Shown piece by piece: positions 51,074 to 59,585 of a stretch of DNA of 64,000 nt. The position numbers and the translations under genes were made by a program. The stretch covers positions 466,717 to 530,716 of the forward strand of contig JANQPI010000035.1 in NCBI GenBank assembly GCA_028289585.1, written 5' to 3'. Source of the DNA: Candidatus Zixiibacteriota bacterium. Lineage in GTDB: Bacteria; Zixibacteria; MSB-5A5; GN15; FEB-12. Below the pieces are notes generated by a model. The model did no database searches, was not told the origin of the DNA, and saw only the letters and a list, made by a program, of their open reading frames with translations. Numbering within the stretch: the first letter of the stretch is position 1; each line of letters begins with the position of its first letter.

Positions 51074-52135
51074 CTAACTCTCCAACATCTGATCGGAGTC
51101 CCCACGCCAGTGGGTCGCAGGAGTACCACCCAACGCAGGCCGATCAGGTGAATCGGATGACGATGTGGTGGTGCGCTTCTCCTCGTCGGGTGGCTGTTGA
51201 CGCAGCTGTTCAAGGTATCCCCGCAGCTCCTGCATCGTTGCGGCGAAGATAATCCCTTTGCTCTGCAGTTCCTCCCGGTAGGGAGCAGCACCCCGGCCAC
51301 CGATGATCATGGCGATTCCCTTACCGAGCAGGCGCTGCAGCCGAGTAAGCTCAGATACCAGTTCTCCGTGATCATACGGGAAAATGACCGACAGACCGAT
51401 TGCGCGAACGCCCTTCTTCCGAGCCGTACTGGCAATCTCCTCGGCAGGTAGATTCGGTCCCATGTAGGTGACCCGCCAGCCTTCCGACTGCGCAATAGCG
51501 GCGGCTATCTCAGCACCGAGCGCATGCAGGTCACCGGCCGGGGTCGTATAGAGAATTGACGGGGCATTTGTTGGCGGTGAGATCTGCGGCTTGAGGTTCG
51601 CAATGAACTTCTGCACCGTAGCCGTCGCCAAGTGCTCCTCGGATACGCGCAGTGATCCGGTTCGCCACCGCTCACCAATCTCTTCCATCAACGGAAGGAT
51701 GAGCCGCTCCAGAAGGATGACCTGACTGAATTCCAGAGAGGCGCGTTGGAGACGTTCGTTGAGTGCCTCACTGTCGAGACGAGCCACGTCGTCGAGCGCG
51801 GCATGCATGTAATCGGAAATCCGATTGGGATCGTCTTCGGTCCGCTGCGGGGTATGTCGCGGAGTCGGAACGTACCGCCCCTCCTCCATTCGGATAATCT
51901 CTTCGAGCTTAGCGTCATCAAAGTGAGCGATCTGGCCAATCGTGTAGCCGCAGGCGATCACCCGCTTAAGAAGCAGGAGTCGATCGATCTCCGTATTGGT
52001 GTAGATCCGCCGCCCCGAGGCTGTTCGTTTGGGCGTGACGGCGTTGTACCGTCGCTCCCAAACTCGAATAACGTGAGTTGACAGCCCCGTGCGCTGAGCG
52101 ACGACCTTAATCTGGTGTCCCTCGTGCTGCTTCAT
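51074..52135 (-). CDS. MerR-family regulator with cobalamin-binding domain (CarH/LitR-like)
   Basis: The 353-residue protein has a MerR DNA-binding N-terminus ('VVAQRTGLSTHVIRVWERRY', 'GRRIYTNTEIDRLLLLKRV'), then a helical cap domain (about 105-185). A Rossmann-type B12-binding domain follows (about 192-310), then a disordered tail. The cap carries the CarH-type W-x9-EH motif: W157, E167, H168. The B12 fold has D202-x-H204-x2-G207, whose His is the lower axial ligand. In CarH, adenosylcobalamin drives DNA-bound tetramers in the dark and light releases them. The residue after W157 is Arg rather than the His used for light-state ligation in Thermus CarH, so the light response may differ. SOD and peroxiredoxin genes face it. 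Confidence 0.9.
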   Translation of the reverse strand: MKQHEGHQIKVVAQRTGLSTHVIRVWERRYNAVTPKRTASGRRIYTNTEIDRLLLLKRVIACGYTIGQIAHFDDAKLEEIIRMEEGRYVPTPRHTPQRTEDDPNRISDYMHAALDDVARLDSEALNERLQRASLEFSQVILLERLILPLMEEIGERWRTGSLRVSEEHLATATVQKFIANLKPQISPPTNAPSILYTTPAGDLHALGAEIAAAIAQSEGWRVTYMGPNLPAEEIASTARKKGVRAIGLSVIFPYDHGELVSELTRLQRLLGKGIAMIIGGRGAAPYREELQSKGIIFAATMQELRGYLEQLRQQPPDEEKRTTTSSSDSPDRPALGGTPATHWRGDSDQMLES

Positions 52136-52586
52136 ACGACAGCAAAACCCCCTTTGCTGGTCATGGTCTCTCGACCTCTTTGACTATGTAAAACAAACTA
52201 TCATCAATTTGTAAACAATAATCGGGTTTTTGTCCAAATTTCTAACCTCTCTAACCCATAAAGACAACCCGTTGTTCCCAAACGATTTAGCAAACAAAAA
52301 CAACTCTCTTCGGCCCCCTTACGATCAAAACAGGCCGTCTCCGTCTAATTTTGCTCAACTTTTTGTCTAGCTCCGGAACCTACGGACAAAGCAGGCAGTT
52401 ACAGACCCCAGATTCGAGTAGACAGAGGGCTGCTGAATCGTGACAGGCGGGGGTTCCGGAATAAAGCAATCGGAATGAAACGCTGAACAATGACAGTTCG
52501 GCACAGCATGTCAGGAGGTCTCCCGGTCGACCATTGGTCAAGATTGTAAAGTGGGGACAACCCGTGGGAAACCCTGGAGGATGATG
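52136..52586. other. AT-rich divergent control region between the CarH-like gene and the DUF4397 lipoprotein gene
   Basis: This 451-nt stretch has no convincing gene. Its left half (about 52170-52380) is markedly AT-rich and carries many TTTTGT/ACAAA words. The minus-strand ribosome site AAAGGGGG lies next to the regulator start, and GGAGG (52576-52580) serves the lipoprotein gene. It should contain the promoters of both genes. Confidence 0.6.
52188..52215 (-). promoter_or_regulatory. Candidate CarH-type operator repeats upstream of the regulator gene
   Basis: TGTAAA occurs at 52188 and again at 52210, exactly 22 bp apart, with a weaker TATCAT midway at 52199, so the pattern has an 11-bp period. 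On the minus strand these read TTTACA. TTTACA with TACATA could form the -35/-10 of the regulator promoter, about 55-80 nt before its start. CarH tetramers contact direct repeats about one helical turn apart, so autoregulation is plausible. The site itself is unproven. Confidence 0.4.
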
Positions 52587-53279
52587 ATGAAAACACGCAC
52601 ACTCTTTTCTGCCGCAGCGATCGCGCTGCTCCCAACACTCGCCTTCGTCGGCTGCGACGACGACGATGACAACCCGACTGGACCGAGCACGTCAAATGCC
52701 ACGGTTCTCGTCGTGCATGCCTCGCCCGACGCTCCACCGGTTGATGTTCTCGTCAACGGAGCGGAAGTCGACTCGAATCTAACGTTTCCCGGCAACACGG
52801 GTTATCTGACGCTGCCGGCCGGTACGTATAACGTGGACGTCAACGTCGCCAACACGACAACCACGGCGATCGACACGTCCGTGACGGTCTCTGGCAACAC
52901 TCATTACTCCGTGTTCGCAGTCGATTCGGTCAGCCGCATTGAGGCGCTCGTCCTGGTTGATGACCTTTCGGCTCCGGCCGCGGGCAACGCCAAGGTACGC
53001 TTCGTGCATCTCTCCCCCAACGCCCCGGGAGTTGATGTCAATGCTGTCGGTGTCGGAACGCTCTTTAACAATCAGTTCTTCCGCGACGCCACGACCTTCT
53101 CAGAGGTGCCGGGTGGAACGTACAATATCAACGTGACCGACACGTCCGGAACGACAACCTTCCTACCCGTCGGCAACGTGACGTTCAACGCCGGACAGAT
53201 TTACACTGTCTTCGCACGCGGTTTTGTTGGTGGCGCCGGGAACCAGGCGCTCAATGCCGAGGTTATTGTTAATCAGTAG
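52587..53279 (+). CDS. Lipoprotein with two DUF4397 domains
   Basis: Three consecutive ATGs follow GGAGG (52576-52580). The third (52587) has the right spacing and opens the signal sequence MKTRTLFSAAAIALLP with lipobox 'AFVGC'. An Asp-rich spacer (DDDDDNPTGPS) follows. Two DUF4397-like units make up the rest: 'TVLVVHASPDAPPVDVLVNG' and 'KVRFVHLSPNAPGVDVNAV'. It is a small relative of the large four-unit protein at 21.9-25.1 kb, but here lipid-anchored and without a sorting tail. The function of DUF4397 is not established. Divergence from the CarH-like gene raises the chance that it is controlled by that regulator. Confidence 0.88.
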   Translation: MKTRTLFSAAAIALLPTLAFVGCDDDDDNPTGPSTSNATVLVVHASPDAPPVDVLVNGAEVDSNLTFPGNTGYLTLPAGTYNVDVNVANTTTTAIDTSVTVSGNTHYSVFAVDSVSRIEALVLVDDLSAPAAGNAKVRFVHLSPNAPGVDVNAVGVGTLFNNQFFRDATTFSEVPGGTYNINVTDTSGTTTFLPVGNVTFNAGQIYTVFARGFVGGAGNQALNAEVIVNQ

Positions 53280-53322
53280 ATAGAAAAATCCCGCACACTC
53301 CCACACGCCTCCCCAGCGTAAG

Positions 53323-53355
53323 CCGACCGGACCCATAAGCCCGGTCGGTTTTTTT
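53323..53355 (+). terminator. Rho-independent terminator after the DUF4397 lipoprotein gene
   Basis: The stem CCGACCGG/CCGGTCGG has a ten-base loop and is followed by seven T residues. The T run abuts the stop codon of the convergent DUF4340 gene. Confidence 0.92.
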
Positions 53356-54697
53356 ATAGGGACGTGCGATCGCGTCGTAAGCGCTCGAAATCGACGGAAG
53401 AGATCACGTAGTACCAATCGGCAAAACGTCGATTGAGTTCGTTGGCCAGGTCGGCAGACGCCGCAAGCTTCTTCTGATGGTCCTCAAGTCGACTGTTCCG
53501 GACCGCGTTTTCGCGGTCCGGATCGGTCAAGAGCGAGTCCGGCTTGCTGAGAAACGCCATATTCGTCGGTCGAGGCGGACCGGGCATCAACACCGGATCG
53601 TGTTGCACCGACACAAACAGATACCGCCCCTCACCGTCTCCTGACTGGGACGCTTGATCGGCGGAGCTTCCACTGCCGGCGGTAATGGCCAGTCCGGTTC
53701 CATAGAGAACCTCCCCGAATCGCAGGGTGTAGCGGAGACCGGTTGCCGTTTCCACAATCAGCTCTCCCTCGTTGGACAGAAGCTGTCCGTCGCGGGAGAG
53801 ATAGAAACCTTTACTCTGGAGATCGAGCCAGTCGGATTGCGAGATGCGCTGTTGGTCAGCCTGGCCTGTGAGAACGTCGGTCAGCCCCGATGGTTTCGGT
53901 CGGACGCCAACGATGACCACGTCGTCGATGGCGGTCAGCAGATCCTCGACGTTGGCCGAATCCGGTTGCCCCGAACCATCGAAACGCCACTCTCCCTCCC
54001 GCTTACCGAGGACAATCCGTTCCCCCTGACGCACCGAACCGGTGCGTTCATCGATCCGGTAGTTGTTCATGGTCAGTCGGTTGATATCATCCTTGTCAAT
54101 CTTCAGAAGATCGGGAACGATCCAGTCGCTAAATCTCGTCGAGATGTCGACGTTGATGCGACTCGCAAAGACCCGTCGTGCCTCCGGTTCACGAACAAAT
54201 CGGAAGCCGGGACGCTCGGGAATCGGATTGCCGATAATCAAATCGGCGAGAGTTACGTCGTTGGCACCGCGAATAGTTACGCGTTGACCTCGTCCGGTAA
54301 CACCGGTCGCGACCTCATCGAGCGGATCAATGACCCCCATCGCGGCGTAATCATTCGGCGAATCACTGCGGAAATCGTCACGGACGATGTCAATAACTCC
54401 GGCCGCTGTCCGAGCGAGACGATCGGCAGCATCGGCCGGATAATCATTATGAGATGGAATCACCCACTGGCCGGACTCAAAGGCGACCTTGAACGGACGC
54501 GCTGAGGCCGTGGCATTGTCCCACTCAATGACTTCCATTGACAGTGCGGTATTGGGGTCAGAGAACTCGGGGAAGAACGGTTCGCCGACATCAGCAAAGC
54601 TGTCCGGCACGATCGTTCGTGGGGAGAGCAACCAGGCAATGACGACCAAAACGGCAGCCGTGCCGACATAGATCAGCGTGCGTTGTGTTTCAATCAT
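53354..54697 (-). CDS. DUF4340 membrane-anchored protein of a gliding-type ABC cluster
   Basis: The 447-residue protein has one N-terminal TM (about 8-24) and a large extracytoplasmic part. This contains the DUF4340 pattern 'FKVAFESGQWVIPSHNDYPA' and 'LADLIIGNPIPERPGFRFVR', and beta-rich repeats such as 'WRFDGSGQPDSANVEDLL'. DUF4340 proteins are regularly encoded with GldG/ABC_transp_aux permeases and are thought to act beside them. The start overlaps the GldFG-fusion stop by four bases. Its role is not known beyond this association. Confidence 0.88.
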   Translation of the reverse strand: MIETQRTLIYVGTAAVLVVIAWLLSPRTIVPDSFADVGEPFFPEFSDPNTALSMEVIEWDNATASARPFKVAFESGQWVIPSHNDYPADAADRLARTAAGVIDIVRDDFRSDSPNDYAAMGVIDPLDEVATGVTGRGQRVTIRGANDVTLADLIIGNPIPERPGFRFVREPEARRVFASRINVDISTRFSDWIVPDLLKIDKDDINRLTMNNYRIDERTGSVRQGERIVLGKREGEWRFDGSGQPDSANVEDLLTAIDDVVIVGVRPKPSGLTDVLTGQADQQRISQSDWLDLQSKGFYLSRDGQLLSNEGELIVETATGLRYTLRFGEVLYGTGLAITAGSGSSADQASQSGDGEGRYLFVSVQHDPVLMPGPPRPTNMAFLSKPDSLLTDPDRENAVRNSRLEDHQKKLAASADLANELNRRFADWYYVISSVDFERLRRDRTSL

Positions 54698-57363
54698 GAG
54701 GAACCCCGCAGACGACGAACCGCTGCGGCACCCTCGTCTTCGCGACGGCGGCGGCGGAAGAAGATGAACAGGCCGATAATGGCAACCGGCACCGGAGGAA
54801 GAGCCACCGCCAATACCTTGATGCGACTCTGGATGGCGGCCACAGCGGCTTGCGTTCGTTCCTGGCTCTCTGCGATCTGAGCGTCCTTACGAGCAGTGAT
54901 ATTTGCTCGCGCGACCTCAAAGCGTCGATTTTCGACTTCCTGAATGTTCTGCACCATGATGCGTTTCGTTTGATCGTCAAGGTCAGTGCGTTCCCGAACC
55001 TCAGCAACGCGCGCATCGAGTCGCTGCTGGGCTTCGGCCAGGGCCTCTTGCGCGGCAGTCTCAGCCGTCTGCTCATCGGCAAGTCGCTGTTCAATAAACT
55101 CGCGCGTCTGATCTTCAACTGCGGTAAGCGTGCGGTGCCGTACGCGTTTCTTGCGCAGCTCGACGAACGACGAATCCCCAACCAGCAGGTCCATGCAATT
55201 GAGCACGAAGCCAACGTTGTCGAAGTTGAGGTTCTCAAGTCCCTGCTCCCGCATCATGAAAAACTGATCGGAGATCATGTCGATATCGGCGATGACGATG
55301 GCGTTCACTGGCCGATTGGACGCAGCGTTCTCGACGTCTGTTTCGCGCCCCGTAAGCTGTCCGGCCAACACGTACGACTCGTTGTTCGGGGTGCGCCGAG
55401 GATTGCGGTTGAACTGAACGCCGAAAAACCCTTGCTGGAGGATCTGATTGAACGGCAGTTGACCGGACAGACGCCCCGTACGCAGCAAGGGCTGCCATGT
55501 GTAGGGAGACGTTGGGGTTGCAAAGAGGTAGCCCGCATAGAGGGCGATTAGTTGCTGAAGGCCCGACGTGGCCGGATGATCGTTGCTAAACGCATCGGCC
55601 GTCTCGTTCTGGGCACTCACAAACACGATCTCTGCGGGCAACTGCGAAAGCTCCGGCAGCGGATTGTACGCATCCCAGACAATCTGGTCGACATTGAAAA
55701 CAAGCCCCAGCGACTCATAGAAAGCGCGGAAGTCACCCTTGGGGGGCGGCTGTGTCTGTTGCTGCTGGAACGGATTCCGACCGGCCCCCGGCGGCAGAAT
55801 CGGCGCCAGCATCGGATCGATCATTGGCAGTGGGTCGTCCAGCAACAGCGTGGGATTGCCAGCCTCGATAAACGCCTTCAGGTTATCCAGAGCGGCTTGC
55901 GTCAACGATGACGGCAAAACGGCCAGCAAACCGTCGAGCGACTCCGTTATCGGTTCGTCCGCTGAGATTTGCACCACCTCGTACTGCTTGCGAAGTTCAT
56001 CGACCACCCGCCAGGCAGGCGTTTGGCGCATCGTCTGAAAGTCCATACCTCCGAAGACTTGAACTGCGGTATTCAGCACGCCAATGCGTCGGCGGTCAGC
56101 GTCGGCGGCAACCCGAATCGATCGCACCAGTTCGTACTCAACCGGCAAACCGCGATCAAAGAACGGTATGACCACCTCACGCGGTCCACTGGTAAGGGCA
56201 ACACCCAGATAGATTGTTTGCCGGGAGAGGCGCGCTCCCTCGTTGCTGACCACCTCACGTGGTCCGATTCCGAATGTTTCCCGCGCCTCGCGAGCCCGAT
56301 CGGTGAACTGCTCGGTCTCATGGATCAACACCTGAACCCGGTCACCGCCGATTGCCGAGAGCTCTCGCAATGTACCGATCAGGTTCGTGCGGGTTTCGAC
56401 ATACTCCCGAGGTACGTCCGGTGACACAAACGCCTGGATAAGCACAGCTCGTTCCTCGGGAAGGTCATCGATCATCTCGCGAGTCTTGTCCGACAGCGAA
56501 TGCAGGCGCTCCGCGGTGGCATCGACTCGAACTTCGGCCCGTGCAACGATCGCGTTAACGGCGATCAATGCCACAGCCACCGCAACAGCCCGAACCGACT
56601 GATGACCCGTATACGTCCGATGCTGAGCCCCTGATGGCCAGTGGCGGCGAGACAACAACAGGACGTTCAGATACATGACGAATACCGATACGCTCGCGAA
56701 GTAGAGCAGACCGGAGAGCGAGATAATGCCTCGGGAGAAGTCGTCGAACGCGGCATTGACCGATAGCGGTGCGAGCACATTGTAGAGCCATTCGGATGGC
56801 ACGAACTGTCGCGACGAGGTCATGACTAGCAGCCCGCAGAGCAACGCGCCCAGAACGAAGGCGACTGTTGCATTTCTTGTCAGTAGCGAGGCCAACATAC
56901 CAATCGTCAGTAGTGACAGACCGAGCAACCAGTAGCCAAGATAATTGCCAATCATGAGTCCGAGGTCGGGTGAACCTAACCAGAAGAGCACAACCACGTG
57001 GGAGAGCGAAAGGAGGAGTGAGGCTGTATAGATACCAACCACCGACAGGTACTTCCCCAACACGATTTCGAGATCGGCGGCCGGAAGTGTCAGGAGAAGT
57101 TCATCCGTCCCCGACCGTCGCTCCTCGGACCACGCGTTCATCGTTAGAGCGGGAACGAAGAGCAGTAACAGGTAGGGAAAGACATCATTGAGCAGGGCCA
57201 GATTGGCGAGGTTGTTGGCAAAGAACCGCCCCTGCCAGAATGCGCCGACGGCGCTCAGAAACACAAAGAGCGTGATGAACACATAGCCAGTCGGGCTCGA
57301 AAGATAGAGGCGTAAATCGCGCTTCGCGAGCGCGGCGACAATGCCCCAGTTGATTCCAATCAT
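54694..57363 (-). CDS. Fused ABC-2 permease (GldF-like) and GldG-like auxiliary protein
   Basis: The 889-residue protein joins two families. Residues 1-250 are an ABC-2 permease with six TMs ('MNAWSEERRSGTDELLLTLP' is the usual GldF/NosY loop). From about 265 to 700 there is a GldG/ABC_transp_aux periplasmic domain ('LSDKTREMIDDLPEERAVLI', 'PFFDRGLPVEYELVRSIR'). A coiled coil (about 755-850) and a last TM (about 855-875) finish it. In Flavobacterium the two are separate genes, gldF and gldG, needed for gliding and linked to secretion. The fusion is also common in other phyla that do not glide, so gliding cannot be concluded. It forms an exporter with the ATPase encoded upstream. Confidence 0.9.
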   Translation of the reverse strand: MIGINWGIVAALAKRDLRLYLSSPTGYVFITLFVFLSAVGAFWQGRFFANNLANLALLNDVFPYLLLLFVPALTMNAWSEERRSGTDELLLTLPAADLEIVLGKYLSVVGIYTASLLLSLSHVVVLFWLGSPDLGLMIGNYLGYWLLGLSLLTIGMLASLLTRNATVAFVLGALLCGLLVMTSSRQFVPSEWLYNVLAPLSVNAAFDDFSRGIISLSGLLYFASVSVFVMYLNVLLLSRRHWPSGAQHRTYTGHQSVRAVAVAVALIAVNAIVARAEVRVDATAERLHSLSDKTREMIDDLPEERAVLIQAFVSPDVPREYVETRTNLIGTLRELSAIGGDRVQVLIHETEQFTDRAREARETFGIGPREVVSNEGARLSRQTIYLGVALTSGPREVVIPFFDRGLPVEYELVRSIRVAADADRRRIGVLNTAVQVFGGMDFQTMRQTPAWRVVDELRKQYEVVQISADEPITESLDGLLAVLPSSLTQAALDNLKAFIEAGNPTLLLDDPLPMIDPMLAPILPPGAGRNPFQQQQTQPPPKGDFRAFYESLGLVFNVDQIVWDAYNPLPELSQLPAEIVFVSAQNETADAFSNDHPATSGLQQLIALYAGYLFATPTSPYTWQPLLRTGRLSGQLPFNQILQQGFFGVQFNRNPRRTPNNESYVLAGQLTGRETDVENAASNRPVNAIVIADIDMISDQFFMMREQGLENLNFDNVGFVLNCMDLLVGDSSFVELRKKRVRHRTLTAVEDQTREFIEQRLADEQTAETAAQEALAEAQQRLDARVAEVRERTDLDDQTKRIMVQNIQEVENRRFEVARANITARKDAQIAESQERTQAAVAAIQSRIKVLAVALPPVPVAIIGLFIFFRRRRREDEGAAAVRRLRGSS

Positions 57364-58109
57364 GACACCCCCTCCGTCTCCGACTGGCGGGTCAACCGGT
57401 GGAAAGCAGCCTCAAGGCCACCGTCAGCCGCCAACGAGGCGGGCGTTCCGTCGAAGACGAGCCGTCCAGCGTTGATCAACAGTACGCGTTCGGCAACGGC
57501 CTCAACCTCCTGGAGGATGTGGGTCGAAAGGAGGATTGTCTTGGTTTGTCCTAAGGCGACGATGTTCTGGCGAAACTCCTGAATCTGATTCGGATCAAGG
57601 CCGGCGGTCGGCTCGTCCATGATCAACACATCCGGATCGTGGAGCAGCGCCTGAGCCAGACCCACACGCTGCCGAAACCCTTTCGACAACTTGCCAATCG
57701 GCTTGGCCCGCACTTCCCCCACCGCACACAGCTCAATCACTTCCGTGATCCGTCGGGTCCGGTCACTTCCGATCAATCCCCGAGCATCGGCGAAGAATTC
57801 CAGTAGCTCTTCCGGGGTCATGTCACCATAGAGGGGGCCGTTTTCCGGCAGGTAACCAATCCGCCGGACAGCCTCCAGGCGATTGTCCTGGACATCGAGA
57901 CCGGCAATGCGAGATCGGCCTTCGGACGGCGCGATAAATCCGGTCAGGACCTTCATGGTCGTCGTCTTGCCGGCTCCGTTGGGACCGAGGAAGGCCACGA
58001 TCTGCCCCTGCGGTATAGAGAACGTGATATCTTGGATGGCTACGAACGGGCCGTAGAACTTGCTCAGCCCATCGGCTTCGATCATCAGTGGCGGCGCATC
58101 GCCTGCCAT
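57360..58109 (-). CDS. ABC transporter ATP-binding protein (GldA/NosF-type)
   Basis: The 249-residue ATPase has Walker A 'GPNGAGKTTTMK', the Q-loop area 'RIGYLPENGPLY', signature 'LSKGFRQRVGLAQ', Walker B 'VLIMDEPTAGLD' and switch His in 'LLSTHILQE'. It powers the fused GldF-GldG permease, whose start overlaps its stop by four bases, and opens the three-gene minus-strand operon. The cargo is not known. Confidence 0.93.
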   Translation of the reverse strand: MAGDAPPLMIEADGLSKFYGPFVAIQDITFSIPQGQIVAFLGPNGAGKTTTMKVLTGFIAPSEGRSRIAGLDVQDNRLEAVRRIGYLPENGPLYGDMTPEELLEFFADARGLIGSDRTRRITEVIELCAVGEVRAKPIGKLSKGFRQRVGLAQALLHDPDVLIMDEPTAGLDPNQIQEFRQNIVALGQTKTILLSTHILQEVEAVAERVLLINAGRLVFDGTPASLAADGGLEAAFHRLTRQSETEGVS

Positions 58110-58257
58110 ACGATAACCTCCCGAGTCATGAAAACATGGTTATGCTGTTATCTGCCACACAGACGTGGTGTGGACTGTGGAACCGACGATAGACATCGGC
58201 TCAGCGAGTGTCAACGGCAACCGTCATCGGCCGCCGCTGACGCTCAGTGATGATCCG

Positions 58258-58704
58258 CTAGACGCCGACGTCGCGGACGTCGTTCTGGATGTCCTGCCAT
58301 TCCTCGCTATCCGTCCCCTGATACTTCGACGGACATTTCACGAGAATCTGGTCAGCCACAAAATGGCCGGCTTCCGGATCGGGCGTTCCTTTGATAACGA
58401 CCGATTGTGCTTGCTCGAAATTGCCCGGAATCTGGCCGTCGTAGACAACCGGAAGCCGGTAACAGGTCTGGGGGTTGTCCGCCTCGACGTCGTAGATAGT
58501 GAACTCAAGGCGGTTCGCATCGATCTCGTAACGGACCTTATCAATATCAACCTTGCCCATCACCTGAATCATACGGTCGTGCCCCATCGCCTCTTCGACT
58601 CCGACATAGGCGACGGTGGACTCGAAGAACGAACTCGCTCCCCAAGCACCAAAGGCAATCACGATAATCGCACCAATGATATACTTTGCTTTACTCGTCG
58701 ACAT
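58258..58704 (-). CDS. ccmE: Cytochrome c maturation heme chaperone CcmE, CXXXY type
   Basis: I choose ATG 58704, behind GAAAGGG, because it opens a normal CcmE anchor (KYIIGAIIVIAFGAWG) in a 148-residue protein. The rest is the OB-fold beta-barrel ('YVGVEEAM', 'IQVMGKVDIDKVRYEIDAN', 'VVIKGTPDPEAGHFVADQIL'). The covalent heme site is 'VKCPSKYQG', Cys-x3-Tyr, where ordinary CcmE has His-x4-Tyr. This CXXXY form is known from archaea and sulfate reducers, where heme binds the cysteine. It takes heme from CcmC, encoded 28 nt upstream, for delivery to apocytochrome c. No ccmA, B, F, G or H gene is in the window. Confidence 0.9.
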   Translation of the reverse strand: MSTSKAKYIIGAIIVIAFGAWGASSFFESTVAYVGVEEAMGHDRMIQVMGKVDIDKVRYEIDANRLEFTIYDVEADNPQTCYRLPVVYDGQIPGNFEQAQSVVIKGTPDPEAGHFVADQILVKCPSKYQGTDSEEWQDIQNDVRDVGV

Positions 58705-58732
58705 CACACTACCCTTTCGACTTTCTACCCGA

Positions 58733-59404
58733 TCAGGCACTCGCCTGTTCCAGCAGGGCCTCATCGCGCTGCCTCCGCAGCGCCGTGAATCGTCGCCCAA
58801 TCGCAAACAGCCATACGTACAGGGCGGAAAACAGAACCATCGAGGAGGCAAAAATGGCTGCCACCTCCCCGCTGATGTTAAACTTCAAATCATTACCAAT
58901 GATCGAGTCGGACGGATGCAGCGACTCGGTCATTCTAGGGATAATAAACACCAGGAAGGGGACGGTAACAAAAGCGAAAACCGAATAGACCGCAGACAAA
59001 CGGCTCCGCCGCTCCGGCTGATCCACCGCCTCTCGCAGGGCGAAATAGGCCGCGTAGATAAGCAGCAGCAGGAAGATTGAGGTCTGTCGAGGGTCCCAGT
59101 TCCAGTACGTCCCCCACGTCACTTTCGCAAAGACCGCGCCCGTAATCGTCGCCAGAATACAGGCGATGAAACCAAGCAGTGCCGCCGTGTACGAAGCGTC
59201 ATCATGTTTCGGATTCCGAGACCGGAGATAGATCCCGCCGAACAGGGCCGCGACGAGGAAGGCAACCGAGCAGATCCACGCCTGGGGGACATGGTAATAG
59301 AATATCCGCGATGACTCCCCAATCTGCTGTTGGGGGGCAGGTGATACAAAGCTCCAGATAATCAGCCCGGTAAAGGCCAGGCCCAGTAATCCGCGCCACC
59401 ACAT
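58733..59404 (-). CDS. ccmC: Heme handling protein CcmC (cytochrome c maturation)
   Basis: The 223-residue protein has six TMs and the tryptophan-rich WWD motif 'WGTYWNWDPRQTS' in an external loop. The two flanking heme-ligand histidines lie in 'FYYHVPQAW' and 'ESLHPSDS'. CcmC attaches heme to CcmE in the periplasm. The pairing with a CXXXY-type CcmE just downstream is consistent. Starts further upstream are absent. It begins a two-gene minus-strand unit. Confidence 0.93.
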   Translation of the reverse strand: MWWRGLLGLAFTGLIIWSFVSPAPQQQIGESSRIFYYHVPQAWICSVAFLVAALFGGIYLRSRNPKHDDASYTAALLGFIACILATITGAVFAKVTWGTYWNWDPRQTSIFLLLLIYAAYFALREAVDQPERRSRLSAVYSVFAFVTVPFLVFIIPRMTESLHPSDSIIGNDLKFNISGEVAAIFASSMVLFSALYVWLFAIGRRFTALRRQRDEALLEQASA

Positions 59405-59585
59405 CGTGTTACGCCTCCGACATCAAGATACAACGGCCCCTCTCACCCGGGCAAGAAATAACACCAATCCTGTCGGGAAAGATCGCGTAATCCGACGGAG
59501 CTTGATTCCGTATCTCCCCCACCGTACTCTCGACCGATAGTGCACCGCAGGTCTCGCCGATCTGCGCTTTATGAAGGAGGACAAC

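Noticed and set aside
53654-54505. Plus-strand 283-codon ORF
   Set aside because: Antisense to the DUF4340 gene, with no recognisable domain; DUF4340 on the other strand is well supported and overlaps its operon partner correctly.
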